Source of the DNA: Caballeronia sp. TF1N1
Lineage (GTDB): Bacteria; Pseudomonadota; Gammaproteobacteria; Burkholderiales; Burkholderiaceae
Direction: 5' to 3'
Assembly (NCBI RefSeq): GCF_022878925.1
Contig: NZ_CP084628.1
Span: 682,001 to 746,000 of the forward strand
Length of the DNA: 64,000 nt
Shown piece after piece: positions 30,081 through 38,956 of this stretch. The notes below the pieces were generated by a model, which did not search any database, had not been told where the DNA came from, and was given only the letters and a program-made list of their open reading frames with translations. A program made the position numbers and the translations under genes. Numbering within the stretch: the stretch's first letter is position 1; every line of letters begins with the position of its first letter.

Positions 30081-32396
30081 ATGAGCAGCGCGCCGCAATG
30101 CCCCCTGCACGACGATGCCTCTCTCGCCCCGAACGGCTGCCCTGTCAGCTCGCGCGCGGCCAGTTTCGATCCCTTCGGCGACGGCTATCAGCAAGATCCG
30201 CCCGAATATGTTCGCTGGGCGCGCGAGCAGGAGCCCGTCTTTTATAGTCCGAAGCTCGGCTACTGGATCGTCACGCGCTACGACGACATCAAGGCGATCT
30301 TCCGCGACAACCTCACGTTCAGTCCGTCGATCGCGCTCGAAAAGATCACGCCCACGGGTCCCGAAGCCAACGCCGTCCTCGCGTCCTACGGGTTTGCGCT
30401 CAACCGCACGCTCGTCAACGAAGACGAGCCCGCGCACATGCCGCGCCGCCGCGCGCTGATGGAGCCCTTCACGCCCGACGAGCTCGCGCATCACGCGCCG
30501 ATGGTCCGCGCGCTCACGCGCAGCTACGTCGATCGCTTTATCGACGATGGCCGCGCCGATCTCGTCGATCAGATGCTCTGGGAAGTGCCGCTCACCGTCG
30601 CGCTGCATTTTCTCGGCGTGCCCGAGGAAGACATGGACACGTTGCGCCGCTACTCGATCGCGCATACGGTCAATACATGGGGTCGTCCGAAGCCCGAAGA
30701 GCAGGTCGCCGTGGCGCACGCGGTCGGCAATTTTTGGCAGTACGCTGGCAAGGTGCTCGACAAGATGCGCGAAGATCCGTCCGGTCCCGGCTGGATGCAG
30801 TACGGCATCCGCAAGCAAAAGGAGCACCCCGAGGTCGTCACCGACTCCTATCTGCATTCGATGATGATGGCGGGTATCGTCGCCGCGCACGAAACCACCG
30901 CAAACGCGACCGCCAACGCCATGAAGCTGCTGCTGCAACATCCCGACGCGTGGCGCGACATCTGCGACGACCCGAGCCTCATTCCCAACGCGGTCGAGGA
31001 ATGCCTGCGCCACAACGGTTCGGTCGCGGCGTGGCGGCGGCTCGCGACGAAGGACGTGGTCATCGGCGGCATGGCGATACCGGCGGGCTCGAAGCTGTTG
31101 ATCGTGACCTCATCGGCGAATCACGATCAGCATCAGTTCGCCGACGCCGACCTCTTCGACATCCGCCGCGAAAACGCCAGCGATCAACTGACTTTCGGCT
31201 ACGGCGCGCATCAATGCATGGGCAAGAATCTCGCGCGCATGGAGATGCAGATTTTCCTCGACGAACTCACGCGCCGTTTGCCGCACATGAAGCTCGCGGA
31301 GCAGCGCTTTACCTATGTGCCGAACACATCGTTTCGCGGACCCGAGCACGTGTTCGTGGAATGGGACCCGGCGATGAACCCGGAGCGCGCGGACGCGTCG
31401 GTGCGCGAGGCGCGCGAAGTGGTGCGGATCGGCGAGCCGTCGGCGCATGCGGTGAGCCGGCCGGTGATCGTCGAAAGCGTGGAGGCGTGCGCGGATCGCG
31501 TCGTGCGCGTGCGTCTCGCTTCCGCCGATGGCCGCGCGCTGCCGCGCTGGACGGCGGGTTCGCATATCGATGTCGTCTGCGGCGACACGGGACTATCGCG
31601 GCAGTATTCGCTGTGCGGCGACCCGGACGAGCGCGGCGTGTTCGAGATCGCCGTGCTGGGCGAAACGGAGAGTCGCGGCGGCTCGGCATGGGTGCACGGC
31701 AATGTGAAGCCCGGCGCGCATTGGCGCATTCGCGGGCCGCGCAATCACTTCCGGCTCGACGAGACCGCTGACAGGCTCGTGCTGATCGCGGGCGGTATCG
31801 GCATTACGCCGATCGGTGCGATGGCGCGGCGCGCGCGCGCCGTTGGCATCGAATACGAAGTGCACTACAGCGGCCGCTCGCGCGCGTCGATGGCGTTCGT
31901 CGATGAACTCACCGCGCTTCATGGCGACCGTCTGCGTGTGTATGTGTCGGCGGAAGGCGAGCGCATCGACTTCGCGTCGCTGCACGTCGATGGCGGCACG
32001 CAAGTCTATGCATGCGGTCCCGCGCGCATGCTCGATGCGCTCGCCGCAGTCAGCGACGCGTGGCCGGAAGACGCGCTCACCACGGAACATTTCGAATCGA
32101 CACTCAGTGCACTCGATCCTGGCAGCGAGCACGCGTTCGAAGTGGAACTGAAGGACTCCGGCTTCACGCTGACGGTTGGAGCGGGGGAGACTTTGCTTGC
32201 GACACTGAGGCGCGCAAACGTCGATGTGCAAAGCGATTGCGAAGAAGGTTTATGCGGCTCTTGCGAAGTGCGCGTGCTCGAAGGAGAAATCGATCATCGC
32301 GATGTGGTCCTGACTAGAGCAGAGCGGCAATCGAATCGACGCATGATGACATGCTGCTCACGCGCGAAAGGACCGCGGCTCGTTTTGGAGCTTTGA
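30081..32396 (+). CDS. Self-sufficient cytochrome P450 fused to phthalate-dioxygenase-type reductase (CYP116B-like)
   Basis: 771 aa from ATG 30081 with AGGAGACGAAG. The P450 half (to about 440) has the I-helix AGIVAAHETTANAT, the ExxR region and the haem loop FGYGAHQCMGKNLAR with Cys379. It is followed by an FMN-binding reductase domain (RQYSLCGD), an NADH domain (LIAGGIGITPIGAMARRA) and a plant-type 2Fe-2S domain with Cys720, Cys725, Cys728 and Cys758. All electron-transfer parts are in one chain, so it can hydroxylate substrates with NAD(P)H alone. Family members act on aromatics, thiocarbamates or alkanes; the natural substrate here is unknown and no pathway genes adjoin. Confidence 0.93.
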   Translation: MSSAPQCPLHDDASLAPNGCPVSSRAASFDPFGDGYQQDPPEYVRWAREQEPVFYSPKLGYWIVTRYDDIKAIFRDNLTFSPSIALEKITPTGPEANAVLASYGFALNRTLVNEDEPAHMPRRRALMEPFTPDELAHHAPMVRALTRSYVDRFIDDGRADLVDQMLWEVPLTVALHFLGVPEEDMDTLRRYSIAHTVNTWGRPKPEEQVAVAHAVGNFWQYAGKVLDKMREDPSGPGWMQYGIRKQKEHPEVVTDSYLHSMMMAGIVAAHETTANATANAMKLLLQHPDAWRDICDDPSLIPNAVEECLRHNGSVAAWRRLATKDVVIGGMAIPAGSKLLIVTSSANHDQHQFADADLFDIRRENASDQLTFGYGAHQCMGKNLARMEMQIFLDELTRRLPHMKLAEQRFTYVPNTSFRGPEHVFVEWDPAMNPERADASVREAREVVRIGEPSAHAVSRPVIVESVEACADRVVRVRLASADGRALPRWTAGSHIDVVCGDTGLSRQYSLCGDPDERGVFEIAVLGETESRGGSAWVHGNVKPGAHWRIRGPRNHFRLDETADRLVLIAGGIGITPIGAMARRARAVGIEYEVHYSGRSRASMAFVDELTALHGDRLRVYVSAEGERIDFASLHVDGGTQVYACGPARMLDALAAVSDAWPEDALTTEHFESTLSALDPGSEHAFEVELKDSGFTLTVGAGETLLATLRRANVDVQSDCEEGLCGSCEVRVLEGEIDHRDVVLTRAERQSNRRMMTCCSRAKGPRLVLEL

Positions 32397-32617
32397 TAAT
32401 CGGCTGGGGCGAACTTTCTGTGCGGCGCTCGAGCGCATTTAAAAGGTCGTTCATACGCCCGATCTTTATCAATCGTAAAGCCGATTAACCCGAAGGTGAA
32501 ATGTTGATATTCCGCTCCGTCATCGTTCGTATAAGTTTTCGGAATGTTTTGTGATAACCAAAGCATATTTGTAACGATCCAAATAGTGAGTTGTGATCAC
32601 ACTTCTTATCTGCAGAT

Positions 32618-32639
32618 ACCCGTCCATATACGGACGGGT
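32618..32639. promoter_or_regulatory. Perfect 8-bp-arm inverted repeat
   Basis: ACCCGTCC (32618-32625) and GGACGGGT (32632-32639) with a 6-base spacer ATATAC. There is no T-run on either side, so an operator is more likely than a terminator. Confidence 0.5.
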
Positions 32640-32956
32640 TAATGTCATGCAAGATTTTGACTGAATAAGATGATTAATGAACGGCCGTGCGGTCCTTTAG
32701 ACAATGCATCTGCTGCAATTCAAAGGACTTTTTACTCCAACTAGGGTTATTACCTAGTAATATGTAATTTATTGTCCACCTTTGTCGTTTAAAATCAGTC
32801 TCAATTGGTGCGACGCACAAGCAACATTCATCGAACAACTTCACGTCTCCGTTTGCGCATTCGCACGATATCCGTGCGACGGAGTCGCTCGCTCGCGATT
32901 CTTGCACAGCCGGAGGTACGCGAGGGCAAACGCTGAACCTGAGAGATTTTCAATAA

Positions 32957-32973
32957 GGTCCATTAAATGGACC
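32957..32973. promoter_or_regulatory. 17-bp perfect palindrome upstream of phaB
   Basis: GGTCCATT A AATGGACC, 255 bases before the phaB start. Its GGTC...GACC ends recall operators of FadR-class GntR regulators, but no such gene is in the window. Confidence 0.5.
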
Positions 32974-33228
32974 ACTCGATTTTTGCAAGCTATTTGGTGC
33001 AAAACTTCCTCAATCGACATTACTGAATTTGTCGTTGCGTCGACCGAATGCATAGGCGCAACGCGCTAAAGGCTGCATCGTCGCGAACTGGAGGATGCTT
33101 TCTGAACATTTCGGGCAAGCATGCTTTTGCATGACATCTTCGCGCCGCGAGACTGCAAACCAAAAGTGCGGCGCGAGAAGCAGTTGAACATCATCAATCT
33201 GAGAGAAACGTAACGAGGGCTATCATCA

Positions 33229-33972
33229 ATGACCAAGCGAATTGCAGTGGTAACGGGCGGCATGGGCGGACTGGGCGAAGCCATCAGCATCAAATTGCAC
33301 GATGCGGGTTTCGCTGTCGTCGTGACGCATTCGCCGGGAAACGCGTCGGCGTCCGAATGGCTCGCGAACATGGATCGTCAGGGCCGCGCCTTTCGCGCCT
33401 ACGAAGTGGATGTCGCCGATTACGATTCCAGCCAGCACTGCGTCGCGAAAATCCAGCATGAAGTCGGTCCCGTCGATATCCTCGTGAATAATGCGGGCAT
33501 CACGCAGGACACGACTTTCAAGAAGATGAGCAAGGTGAACTGGGATTCCGTCCTGCGCACGAACCTCGATTCCGTCTTCAATATGACGAAGCCGGTTTGC
33601 GAGGAGATGGTCTCGCGCGGCTGGGGCCGCATCGTCAATATCTCGTCGGTCAATGGATCGAAGGGGCAAGTCGGGCAGACCAATTATTCGGCGGCGAAGG
33701 CGGGCATGCATGGCTTCACCAAGTCGCTCGCGCTCGAAGTGGCGAAAAAGGGCGTGACGGTCAACACGATCTCGCCGGGCTATCTCGCCACCAAGATGGT
33801 GACCGCGATTCCGCAAGACATTCTCGACTCGAAGATCCTTCCGCAGATTCCAGCCGGGCGACTTGGCAAGCCGGAAGAAGTCGCGGCGCTCGTCGCGTTC
33901 CTGTGCTCGGAAGACGCGGGCTTCGTGACTGGCTCGAATATCGCCATCAACGGCGGCCAGCACATGCATTGA
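33229..33972 (+). CDS. phaB: PhaB, acetoacetyl-CoA reductase
   Basis: 247 aa SDR matching PhaB/PhbB: TGGMGGLGEAI Rossmann motif, NNAGITQDTTFKKM, a NISSVNGSKGQVGQTNYSAAKAG segment with catalytic Ser and YxxxK, and SPGYLATKMV. It reduces acetoacetyl-CoA to (R)-3-hydroxybutyryl-CoA for polyhydroxybutyrate synthesis, normally using NADPH. It stands alone, without phaA or phaC, so it is probably an additional copy. The ribosome site (GAGGG) is modest and the long upstream region suggests complex control. Confidence 0.92.
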   Translation: MTKRIAVVTGGMGGLGEAISIKLHDAGFAVVVTHSPGNASASEWLANMDRQGRAFRAYEVDVADYDSSQHCVAKIQHEVGPVDILVNNAGITQDTTFKKMSKVNWDSVLRTNLDSVFNMTKPVCEEMVSRGWGRIVNISSVNGSKGQVGQTNYSAAKAGMHGFTKSLALEVAKKGVTVNTISPGYLATKMVTAIPQDILDSKILPQIPAGRLGKPEEVAALVAFLCSEDAGFVTGSNIAINGGQHMH

Positions 33973-34051
33973 TGAGCAAGGAGCGACGCGTCATGCGTTC
34001 AAGCGCGCGTGGCGCGTCGATGACGTCCGACATGTCGATACGGGTGAGTCC

Positions 34052-34270
34052 ATGAACCAACTCAGCGCGGATGCCGCCGTCTACAACATCGGTCATCTCG
34101 ATTCCGCGATCGAGCATCTCGAACAGGTGCTGAATCTCGAAGGCGCGAATTCGCTTTTTTCGAAGACTTACTGGCGCAACCGCGTCGTGCAGGCGCTATC
34201 GACGCCGGGACTCGCGCCGAGTCAGCATACGCGGCTTCAGCGGCTGCTCGATCGCATCGCGCAATCCTGA
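34052..34270 (+). CDS. Small helical protein, function unknown
   Basis: 72 aa (MNQLSADAAVYNIGHLDSAI...), predicted mostly helical, with no signal peptide or membrane segment. A GGGTGAG stretch 6 bases before the ATG can serve as a ribosome site. It follows phaB by 79 bases on the same strand and may be cotranscribed. The composition is normal for the genome and the reading frame is clean, but no family is recognised. Confidence 0.6.
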   Translation: MNQLSADAAVYNIGHLDSAIEHLEQVLNLEGANSLFSKTYWRNRVVQALSTPGLAPSQHTRLQRLLDRIAQS

Positions 34271-34363
34271 AGCGCAGGCGCTTTGTTTCCTCTGACCCGT
34301 GAAGAAAATCGCGGGCGCTTGTAATATGCGGGCCGTACATCAATCACGGCTCATTTCAAGCGT

Positions 34364-34690
34364 ATGTCTTTACCATTCTTCACACTCGCGCGTCTGTGCG
34401 GCGCGCTCGCGTTCGCTCTTTCACTCACCGCGTGCGGGACCACGAGCGAAGTCACGGCCGGCTCGCAGCCAGATGTCTACACCGTGACCGGCAAGGCGAC
34501 CGGCACTCGCATGTCCTGGTCGACCGCGCGCAGTGCCGCAATGGACGCCGCCAACGATTACTGCAAGCAACGCGATCAACGCGTGTCGATCCGATCCGAA
34601 GCGACGAGCGGTATACGCTCGCTCGAAGAACAGACCTCGACGGTATCGTTCAGTTGCGTGGCGCGCGCGGAGCAAGCGGCGCGCGATTAA
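34364..34690 (+). CDS. Small lipoprotein
   Basis: 108 aa with a lipoprotein signal peptide ending in LSLTACG (lipobox LTAC, Cys about residue 24). The mature ~85 residues contain VYTVTGKATGTRMSWSTARSAAMDAANDYCKQR and FSCVA, with two further Cys that may pair. The TAR-SAAMDAANDYC pattern recalls small envelope lipoproteins of the YecR/RcsF-like size class, though no firm family is assigned. A hairpin terminator follows at 34692. Confidence 0.72.
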   Translation: MSLPFFTLARLCGALAFALSLTACGTTSEVTAGSQPDVYTVTGKATGTRMSWSTARSAAMDAANDYCKQRDQRVSIRSEATSGIRSLEEQTSTVSFSCVARAEQAARD

Positions 34691-34691
34691 A

Positions 34692-34715
34692 CTCCCGCAC
34701 CCGAAGGCGCGGGAG
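34692..34715. terminator. Hairpin between two convergent genes
   Basis: CTCCCGC (34692-34698) and GCGGGAG (34709-34715) around a 10-base loop, followed by CTTCAC; short U content, but placed exactly between the convergent stops at 34690 and 34728. Confidence 0.6.
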
Positions 34716-34727
34716 CTTCACAGCGAC

Positions 34728-35027
34728 TTACTGGCTGGCGCCTTGCCCGATGCCCGCTTTCTTCTGAGCGTTCTGGACGTCTTGCGGATACGTGGAATCA
34801 TCGCGCTTCGCGGGGTTGTAGCCCGCGTCTTCGAGCTTCTTCAGCTCGGCATTCTTCTTCGCGCGTGCCTGCTTGCGGGCGGCTTTACGTTGCGCCTTGG
34901 TCGACGGTGCGGCTTGAGTCGCGTCCGTCGTGCTGCTGGTCTGAGCAAAAGACAGCGGCGCGACGGAAACACCGAATGCAGCCACGATGACGGAAACGAC
35001 GAGCTTACTGGCAAGCGTTGCTTTCAT
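34728..35027 (-). CDS. Exported DUF4148-like small protein
   Basis: 99 aa: a signal peptide (MKATLASKLVVSVIVAAFGV, cleaved after SFA), a very basic middle (KAQRKAARKQARAKKNAEL) and the C-terminal motif LKKLEDAGYNPAKRDDSTYPQDVQNAQKK, which matches the AGYNPA...YP.DIQ.AE pattern of DUF4148 proteins common in Burkholderiales. These are periplasmic and of unknown role. AGGATAT-like sequence (GGAGAGGATAT) lies at the ribosome-site position before ATG 35027. Confidence 0.75.
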   Translation of the reverse strand: MKATLASKLVVSVIVAAFGVSVAPLSFAQTSSTTDATQAAPSTKAQRKAARKQARAKKNAELKKLEDAGYNPAKRDDSTYPQDVQNAQKKAGIGQGASQ

Positions 35028-35464
35028 ATCCTCTCCAAAAGTCGATTGATTCGTGCGGCCGGGACCGGCCGCCGAGGTCGGTTATAAGCACAGTCACAAT
35101 CAGAAGCACCAGCGAACAGCCAAAGCGAAGCGACCGGCGTGCGCTCACCATTTGGATTGCGCCGCCCGCCGCTGCCGTGCATTGTAAGGTGGTCCGCGCA
35201 ATTGTTCAGCAAAGTGAAAGAGCGCGAACGGACGTGCCGGTTTGGGCAACGTCGCGGGTCGAAAGGCGTGTTCGTATTGGGCGATGCCATCAAGCGCCAA
35301 TCAAGCGCCTTCAAGCGCCGTCAAGCGTTTCCAAGCGCCGACCGGTTATGATTCGCACCGGCCTGATTTGAAAAAAATCTTCACATGCGCGTCGGCCGAA
35401 GCGCGCAAATACGTGCGCCGCGTACCGAGCGTCATTCACGAAACCATATCCATCGGAGTTGTCC
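35028..35464. other. Intergenic region upstream of the hybrid kinase
   Basis: 437 bases between divergent genes with no credible gene. Its notable content is the decamer array at 35291-35340, listed separately. Confidence 0.6.
35291..35340. repeat. Five helically phased CAAGCG decamers
   Basis: CAAGCG starts at 35291, 35302, 35312, 35322 and 35332, mostly as TCAAGCGCC, so copies fall on the same face of the helix. The array ends 125 bases before the hybrid kinase start. Such phased repeats usually bind a cooperative regulator; a simple slippage array is the alternative. Confidence 0.6.
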
Positions 35465-38400
35465 ATGCCATTGCGGTCCGGTGTCGATGAAACCACGTTT
35501 CGTCGCATTCTCTTGCGAAATATCGCGCTGCCGTTGGGGACGGGTATCGTCACCGCGGTCGCGTTCGTCGCTCTCGTGTTGTATCTGCTCTCAGGCATCG
35601 ACTGGGTCGAGCACTCGGAACGCGTGATCGGCAATACGCAGGAAATCGGGCGGCTCGTCGGCGAGAAGGAAAGCGCGGTACGCGGCTATCTGCTCACCGG
35701 CGACGAGAGCTTCCTCGCGCCTTACGAGACCGCCAAACCCAAGCTCACCGCCGATATCGATACGCTCGCCGCGCTCGTCTCGGACAACACGCCGCAAGTG
35801 GACCGCATGATCCGCATCCGCGCGTTGCAGACACAATGGGACAAGGTCGCCGATGCCGTGATCGCCGAGCGTCGCGCCAACGGCAATGCGCTCGCGCAGA
35901 TGCGTGCCGGAGGCGGTGCGGCGGAACGCGCCGAGACGGTGCGCGAGCTGGACGCGTTTCTCAACATCGAGCAGACGCTGCGGATTCAGCGCGTGGAGTC
36001 GGCGAAGGAACTGACGACCATCACCGTCATCGTGTTTCTCGTGCTGAGCCTGTCGCTTTCAGTGATTCTGGCGGTCTTCGGCCGCCGCGAACTCTTGCAG
36101 CTTTCGAACGCGTATGGCCTGGCACTCAGCGAACACGAGAAGCAGACGCGCGCGTTGCAGGAGCAGGCGTGGCTGCGCGAGGGGCAGACGCTGCTCGCGG
36201 CGCAGGTGATCGGCAGGCAGTCGCTCGACCAGTTGTGCCAGACGGTGCTCGACTTTCTGGCCGACTACCTCAAGGTATCGATAGGCGCGTTCTACGTCGT
36301 CGATGTCGACGGCGCGCTCCGGCGCACCGCGAGCTTCGGCTTCGATCCGGACAGCGAGACGTCGCCGCAGACGCTCGCGGGCGTAAAGAGTCTCGTCGGG
36401 CAGGCCGTGCATTCGAAGCGCCTGACGAACGTGGACGAAGTGCCGGCCGGCTATTGGAAGGTCACCTCTTCGCTCGGCTCGGCCACGCCGACGAGCCTCG
36501 TCGTCGTCCCGATCGAAAACGAGGGCGAGGCAAACGGCGCCATCGAACTCGGCGCGATGCACGCGCTCACGGAACGCGAGCGCCAGTTCATGTTGTCGGT
36601 GGCGGGGAATATCGGCGACTTCGTGGAGGCGGCGCAGTATCGCGAGCGCTTGCAGCAAGTGCTCGAAGAGACGCAGCAGTTGAACGAAGAGTTGCAGACG
36701 CAACAGGAAGAACTGCGCACGACCAACGAGGAACTGGAGCAACAGACCAACGCGCTGTCGCAGGCGCAGGTGTATCTCGCGAACCAGAAGGCCGAGCTCG
36801 AACAGACCAACGATCAACTCGCGGAACAGGCGCGCGTGCTCGACGAACGCAACGCGGCGCTGAACTCGGCGCAGGAAGTGCTGGAGCAGCGCGCCGAGGC
36901 CTTGCAGCGCGCAAGCCGCTACAAGTCCGAGTTCCTGGCGAACATGTCGCACGAGTTGCGCACGCCGCTCAATAGCTCGCTGATTCTCGCGAGACTGCTC
37001 TCGGAGAACAAGCACGGCAATCTCACGCAGGATCAGATCAAGTACGCGCAGACGATCTATTCGGCGGGCAACGATCTGCTCAATCTGATCAACGACATTC
37101 TCGACTTGTCCAAGGTGGAAGCGGGCAAGCTCGATCTGCACATCGAGCATGTGCCCGTGCAGCGCATCGTGGATACGCTTTCGCGCACCTTCGAGCCGCT
37201 CGCGCGCCAGAAGAAGCTGAAGCTCGAACTGCGCAACGACATCGAGCAATATCCGACGCTCACGACCGACTTCCGCCGGCTCGAGCAGATACTCAAGAAC
37301 CTGCTCGCCAACGCGGTGAAGTTCACCGACTCGGGCACGGTCTCGCTCACGCTGAAGAACGCGGGCAAGGACGCGGTGCAGTTCGTCGTGACGGATACGG
37401 GCATCGGCATTGCGCCGGATCAGCAGGAAGCGATTTTCGAAGCGTTCCAGCAAGCCGATGGCACCACGAGCCGTCACTACGGCGGCACGGGTCTGGGCTT
37501 GTCGATCTCGCGCAGTCTCGCGCATCTGCTCGGCGGGTCGATTGCGTTACAGAGCACGCCGGGTATGGGCAGCACGTTTACGCTCACGATGCCGGTCATC
37601 TATGACGCCCTCACGCCGCCCGTGCAAAACGCGCTCGAACTCGTGGCGCCCGTGCCTGCACCCGCGCCCGTTCCGGCGGAGACGCCCAGTGCGCCACTCG
37701 ATGACGTGGCCGCGTTGGTCACACCGACGCCCGTGATCGACGACGACCGGCTCGACGCCGCAGCCGCCGGCCGGCGCCTCGTGCTCGTCATCGAAGACGA
37801 AGCGAGCTTCGCCCAAGTGCTGCTCGATCTGGCCCACGAGCTGGGTTATCGCTGCATCGTGAGCGGCACGGCGGGCGAAGCGCTGCGGCTGGCGCAAGAA
37901 CGTTCGCCGAGCGCGATTCTGCTCGATATCGGCTTGCCGGATCGCTCGGGGCTCGTCGTGCTGCAAGAGTTGAAGGCGAACCCGAAGACGCGGCATATTC
38001 CCGTGCATGTCGTGTCGGCGTCGGACAGAAGCGAGGCCGCGCTGCACCTCGGCGCGATCGGCCACGCGGTCAAGCCGACCACGCGCGAACAACTCATGGG
38101 CATCTTCCAGCGGCTCGCCGACAAGAGCAGTCAGAAGATCAAGCGCGTGCTGCTGGTCGAGGACGATGCGCGGCAGCGGCAAAGCATCGTCGAGCTCATC
38201 AGCGATCAGGACGTGGAAATCACGCCTGTCGAGTTCGGCAAGGACGCGCTGGAGTTGCTGAAGACGACCATCTTCGACTGCATGATCATCGACCTGAAGC
38301 TGCCCGACATGCAAGGTGGCGATCTGCTGCGGCAGATGGCGTCGACGGATGCCTTGTCGTTTCCGCCGGTGATCGTCTACACGGGCCGCAATCTGACTCA

Positions 38401-38950
38401 CGACGAAGAAGCGGAACTCATGCGTTATTCGCAGTCGATCATCATCAAGGGTGCGCGTTCGCCGGAACGTCTGCTCGATGAAGTCACGCTCTTCCTGCAC
38501 AAGGTCGAATCCGACCTGTCGGCGGATCGCCAGGCGATGCTGCACGTCTCGCGTTCGCGCGACCGCGTGCTCGACGGACGCCGCGTGCTGCTGGTGGACG
38601 ACGACATCCGCAACATCTTTTCGTTATCGAGCGCGCTGGAGCATCAGGGTTTGAAAGTGGCGATCGGCCGCAATGGTTTCGAGGCCATCGAGGCGCTCGA
38701 CCGGCACGCGGACATCGACGTCGTACTGATGGACGTGATGATGCCCGGCATGGATGGACTGGAAGCGACGCGACGCATCCGCGAAGATGCGCGCTTCAAG
38801 AAGCTCCCGATCATCGCGATCACCGCGAAGGCGATGAAGGACGATCAGGAGCAATGCCTCGCCGCGGGCGCGAGCGATTATCTGGCGAAGCCGATCGATG
38901 TGGATCGGCTGTATTCGCTATTGCGGGTGTGGATGCCGCGGCGAGTCTGA
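35465..38950 (+). CDS. Hybrid sensor histidine kinase with CHASE3, GAF and three receiver domains
   Basis: 1161 aa from ATG 35465 (GGAG 6 bases upstream). Order: TM1 (about 20-43), CHASE3-type extracellular sensor (about 45-185, with [18 protein letters not shown]), TM2 (about 187-207), GAF (about 235-390), a Gln/Glu-rich coiled coil (395-485), HisKA with His496 ([14 protein letters not shown]), HATPase ([25 protein letters not shown]), then three receivers with acceptor Asp821, Asp943 and Asp1090. No output domain or HPt is present, so phosphate must pass to separate partners. This matches large beta-proteobacterial stress/biofilm-type hybrid kinases; stimulus unknown. A lone receiver gene exists at 59.7 kb but pairing is unproven. 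Confidence 0.92.
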   Translation: MPLRSGVDETTFRRILLRNIALPLGTGIVTAVAFVALVLYLLSGIDWVEHSERVIGNTQEIGRLVGEKESAVRGYLLTGDESFLAPYETAKPKLTADIDTLAALVSDNTPQVDRMIRIRALQTQWDKVADAVIAERRANGNALAQMRAGGGAAERAETVRELDAFLNIEQTLRIQRVESAKELTTITVIVFLVLSLSLSVILAVFGRRELLQLSNAYGLALSEHEKQTRALQEQAWLREGQTLLAAQVIGRQSLDQLCQTVLDFLADYLKVSIGAFYVVDVDGALRRTASFGFDPDSETSPQTLAGVKSLVGQAVHSKRLTNVDEVPAGYWKVTSSLGSATPTSLVVVPIENEGEANGAIELGAMHALTERERQFMLSVAGNIGDFVEAAQYRERLQQVLEETQQLNEELQTQQEELRTTNEELEQQTNALSQAQVYLANQKAELEQTNDQLAEQARVLDERNAALNSAQEVLEQRAEALQRASRYKSEFLANMSHELRTPLNSSLILARLLSENKHGNLTQDQIKYAQTIYSAGNDLLNLINDILDLSKVEAGKLDLHIEHVPVQRIVDTLSRTFEPLARQKKLKLELRNDIEQYPTLTTDFRRLEQILKNLLANAVKFTDSGTVSLTLKNAGKDAVQFVVTDTGIGIAPDQQEAIFEAFQQADGTTSRHYGGTGLGLSISRSLAHLLGGSIALQSTPGMGSTFTLTMPVIYDALTPPVQNALELVAPVPAPAPVPAETPSAPLDDVAALVTPTPVIDDDRLDAAAAGRRLVLVIEDEASFAQVLLDLAHELGYRCIVSGTAGEALRLAQERSPSAILLDIGLPDRSGLVVLQELKANPKTRHIPVHVVSASDRSEAALHLGAIGHAVKPTTREQLMGIFQRLADKSSQKIKRVLLVEDDARQRQSIVELISDQDVEITPVEFGKDALELLKTTIFDCMIIDLKLPDMQGGDLLRQMASTDALSFPPVIVYTGRNLTHDEEAELMRYSQSIIIKGARSPERLLDEVTLFLHKVESDLSADRQAMLHVSRSRDRVLDGRRVLLVDDDIRNIFSLSSALEHQGLKVAIGRNGFEAIEALDRHADIDVVLMDVMMPGMDGLEATRRIREDARFKKLPIIAITAKAMKDDQEQCLAAGASDYLAKPIDVDRLYSLLRVWMPRRV

Positions 38951-38956
38951 GCGGCT

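Larger units (their letters stand above)
32397..33228. other. 832-base AT-rich intergenic region
   Basis: Between the P450 and phaB there is no convincing gene: the open frames present lack ribosome sites and family features. The region is visibly richer in A+T than the genes around it and contains two perfect palindromes, listed separately. It probably carries the phaB promoter and one or more regulator sites; a small RNA cannot be excluded. Confidence 0.6.

Noticed and set aside
32674..33069. Possible genes in the AT-rich gap before phaB (77 and 95 codons)
   Set aside because: No ribosome sites, unusual composition and no family features; overlapping on opposite strands.
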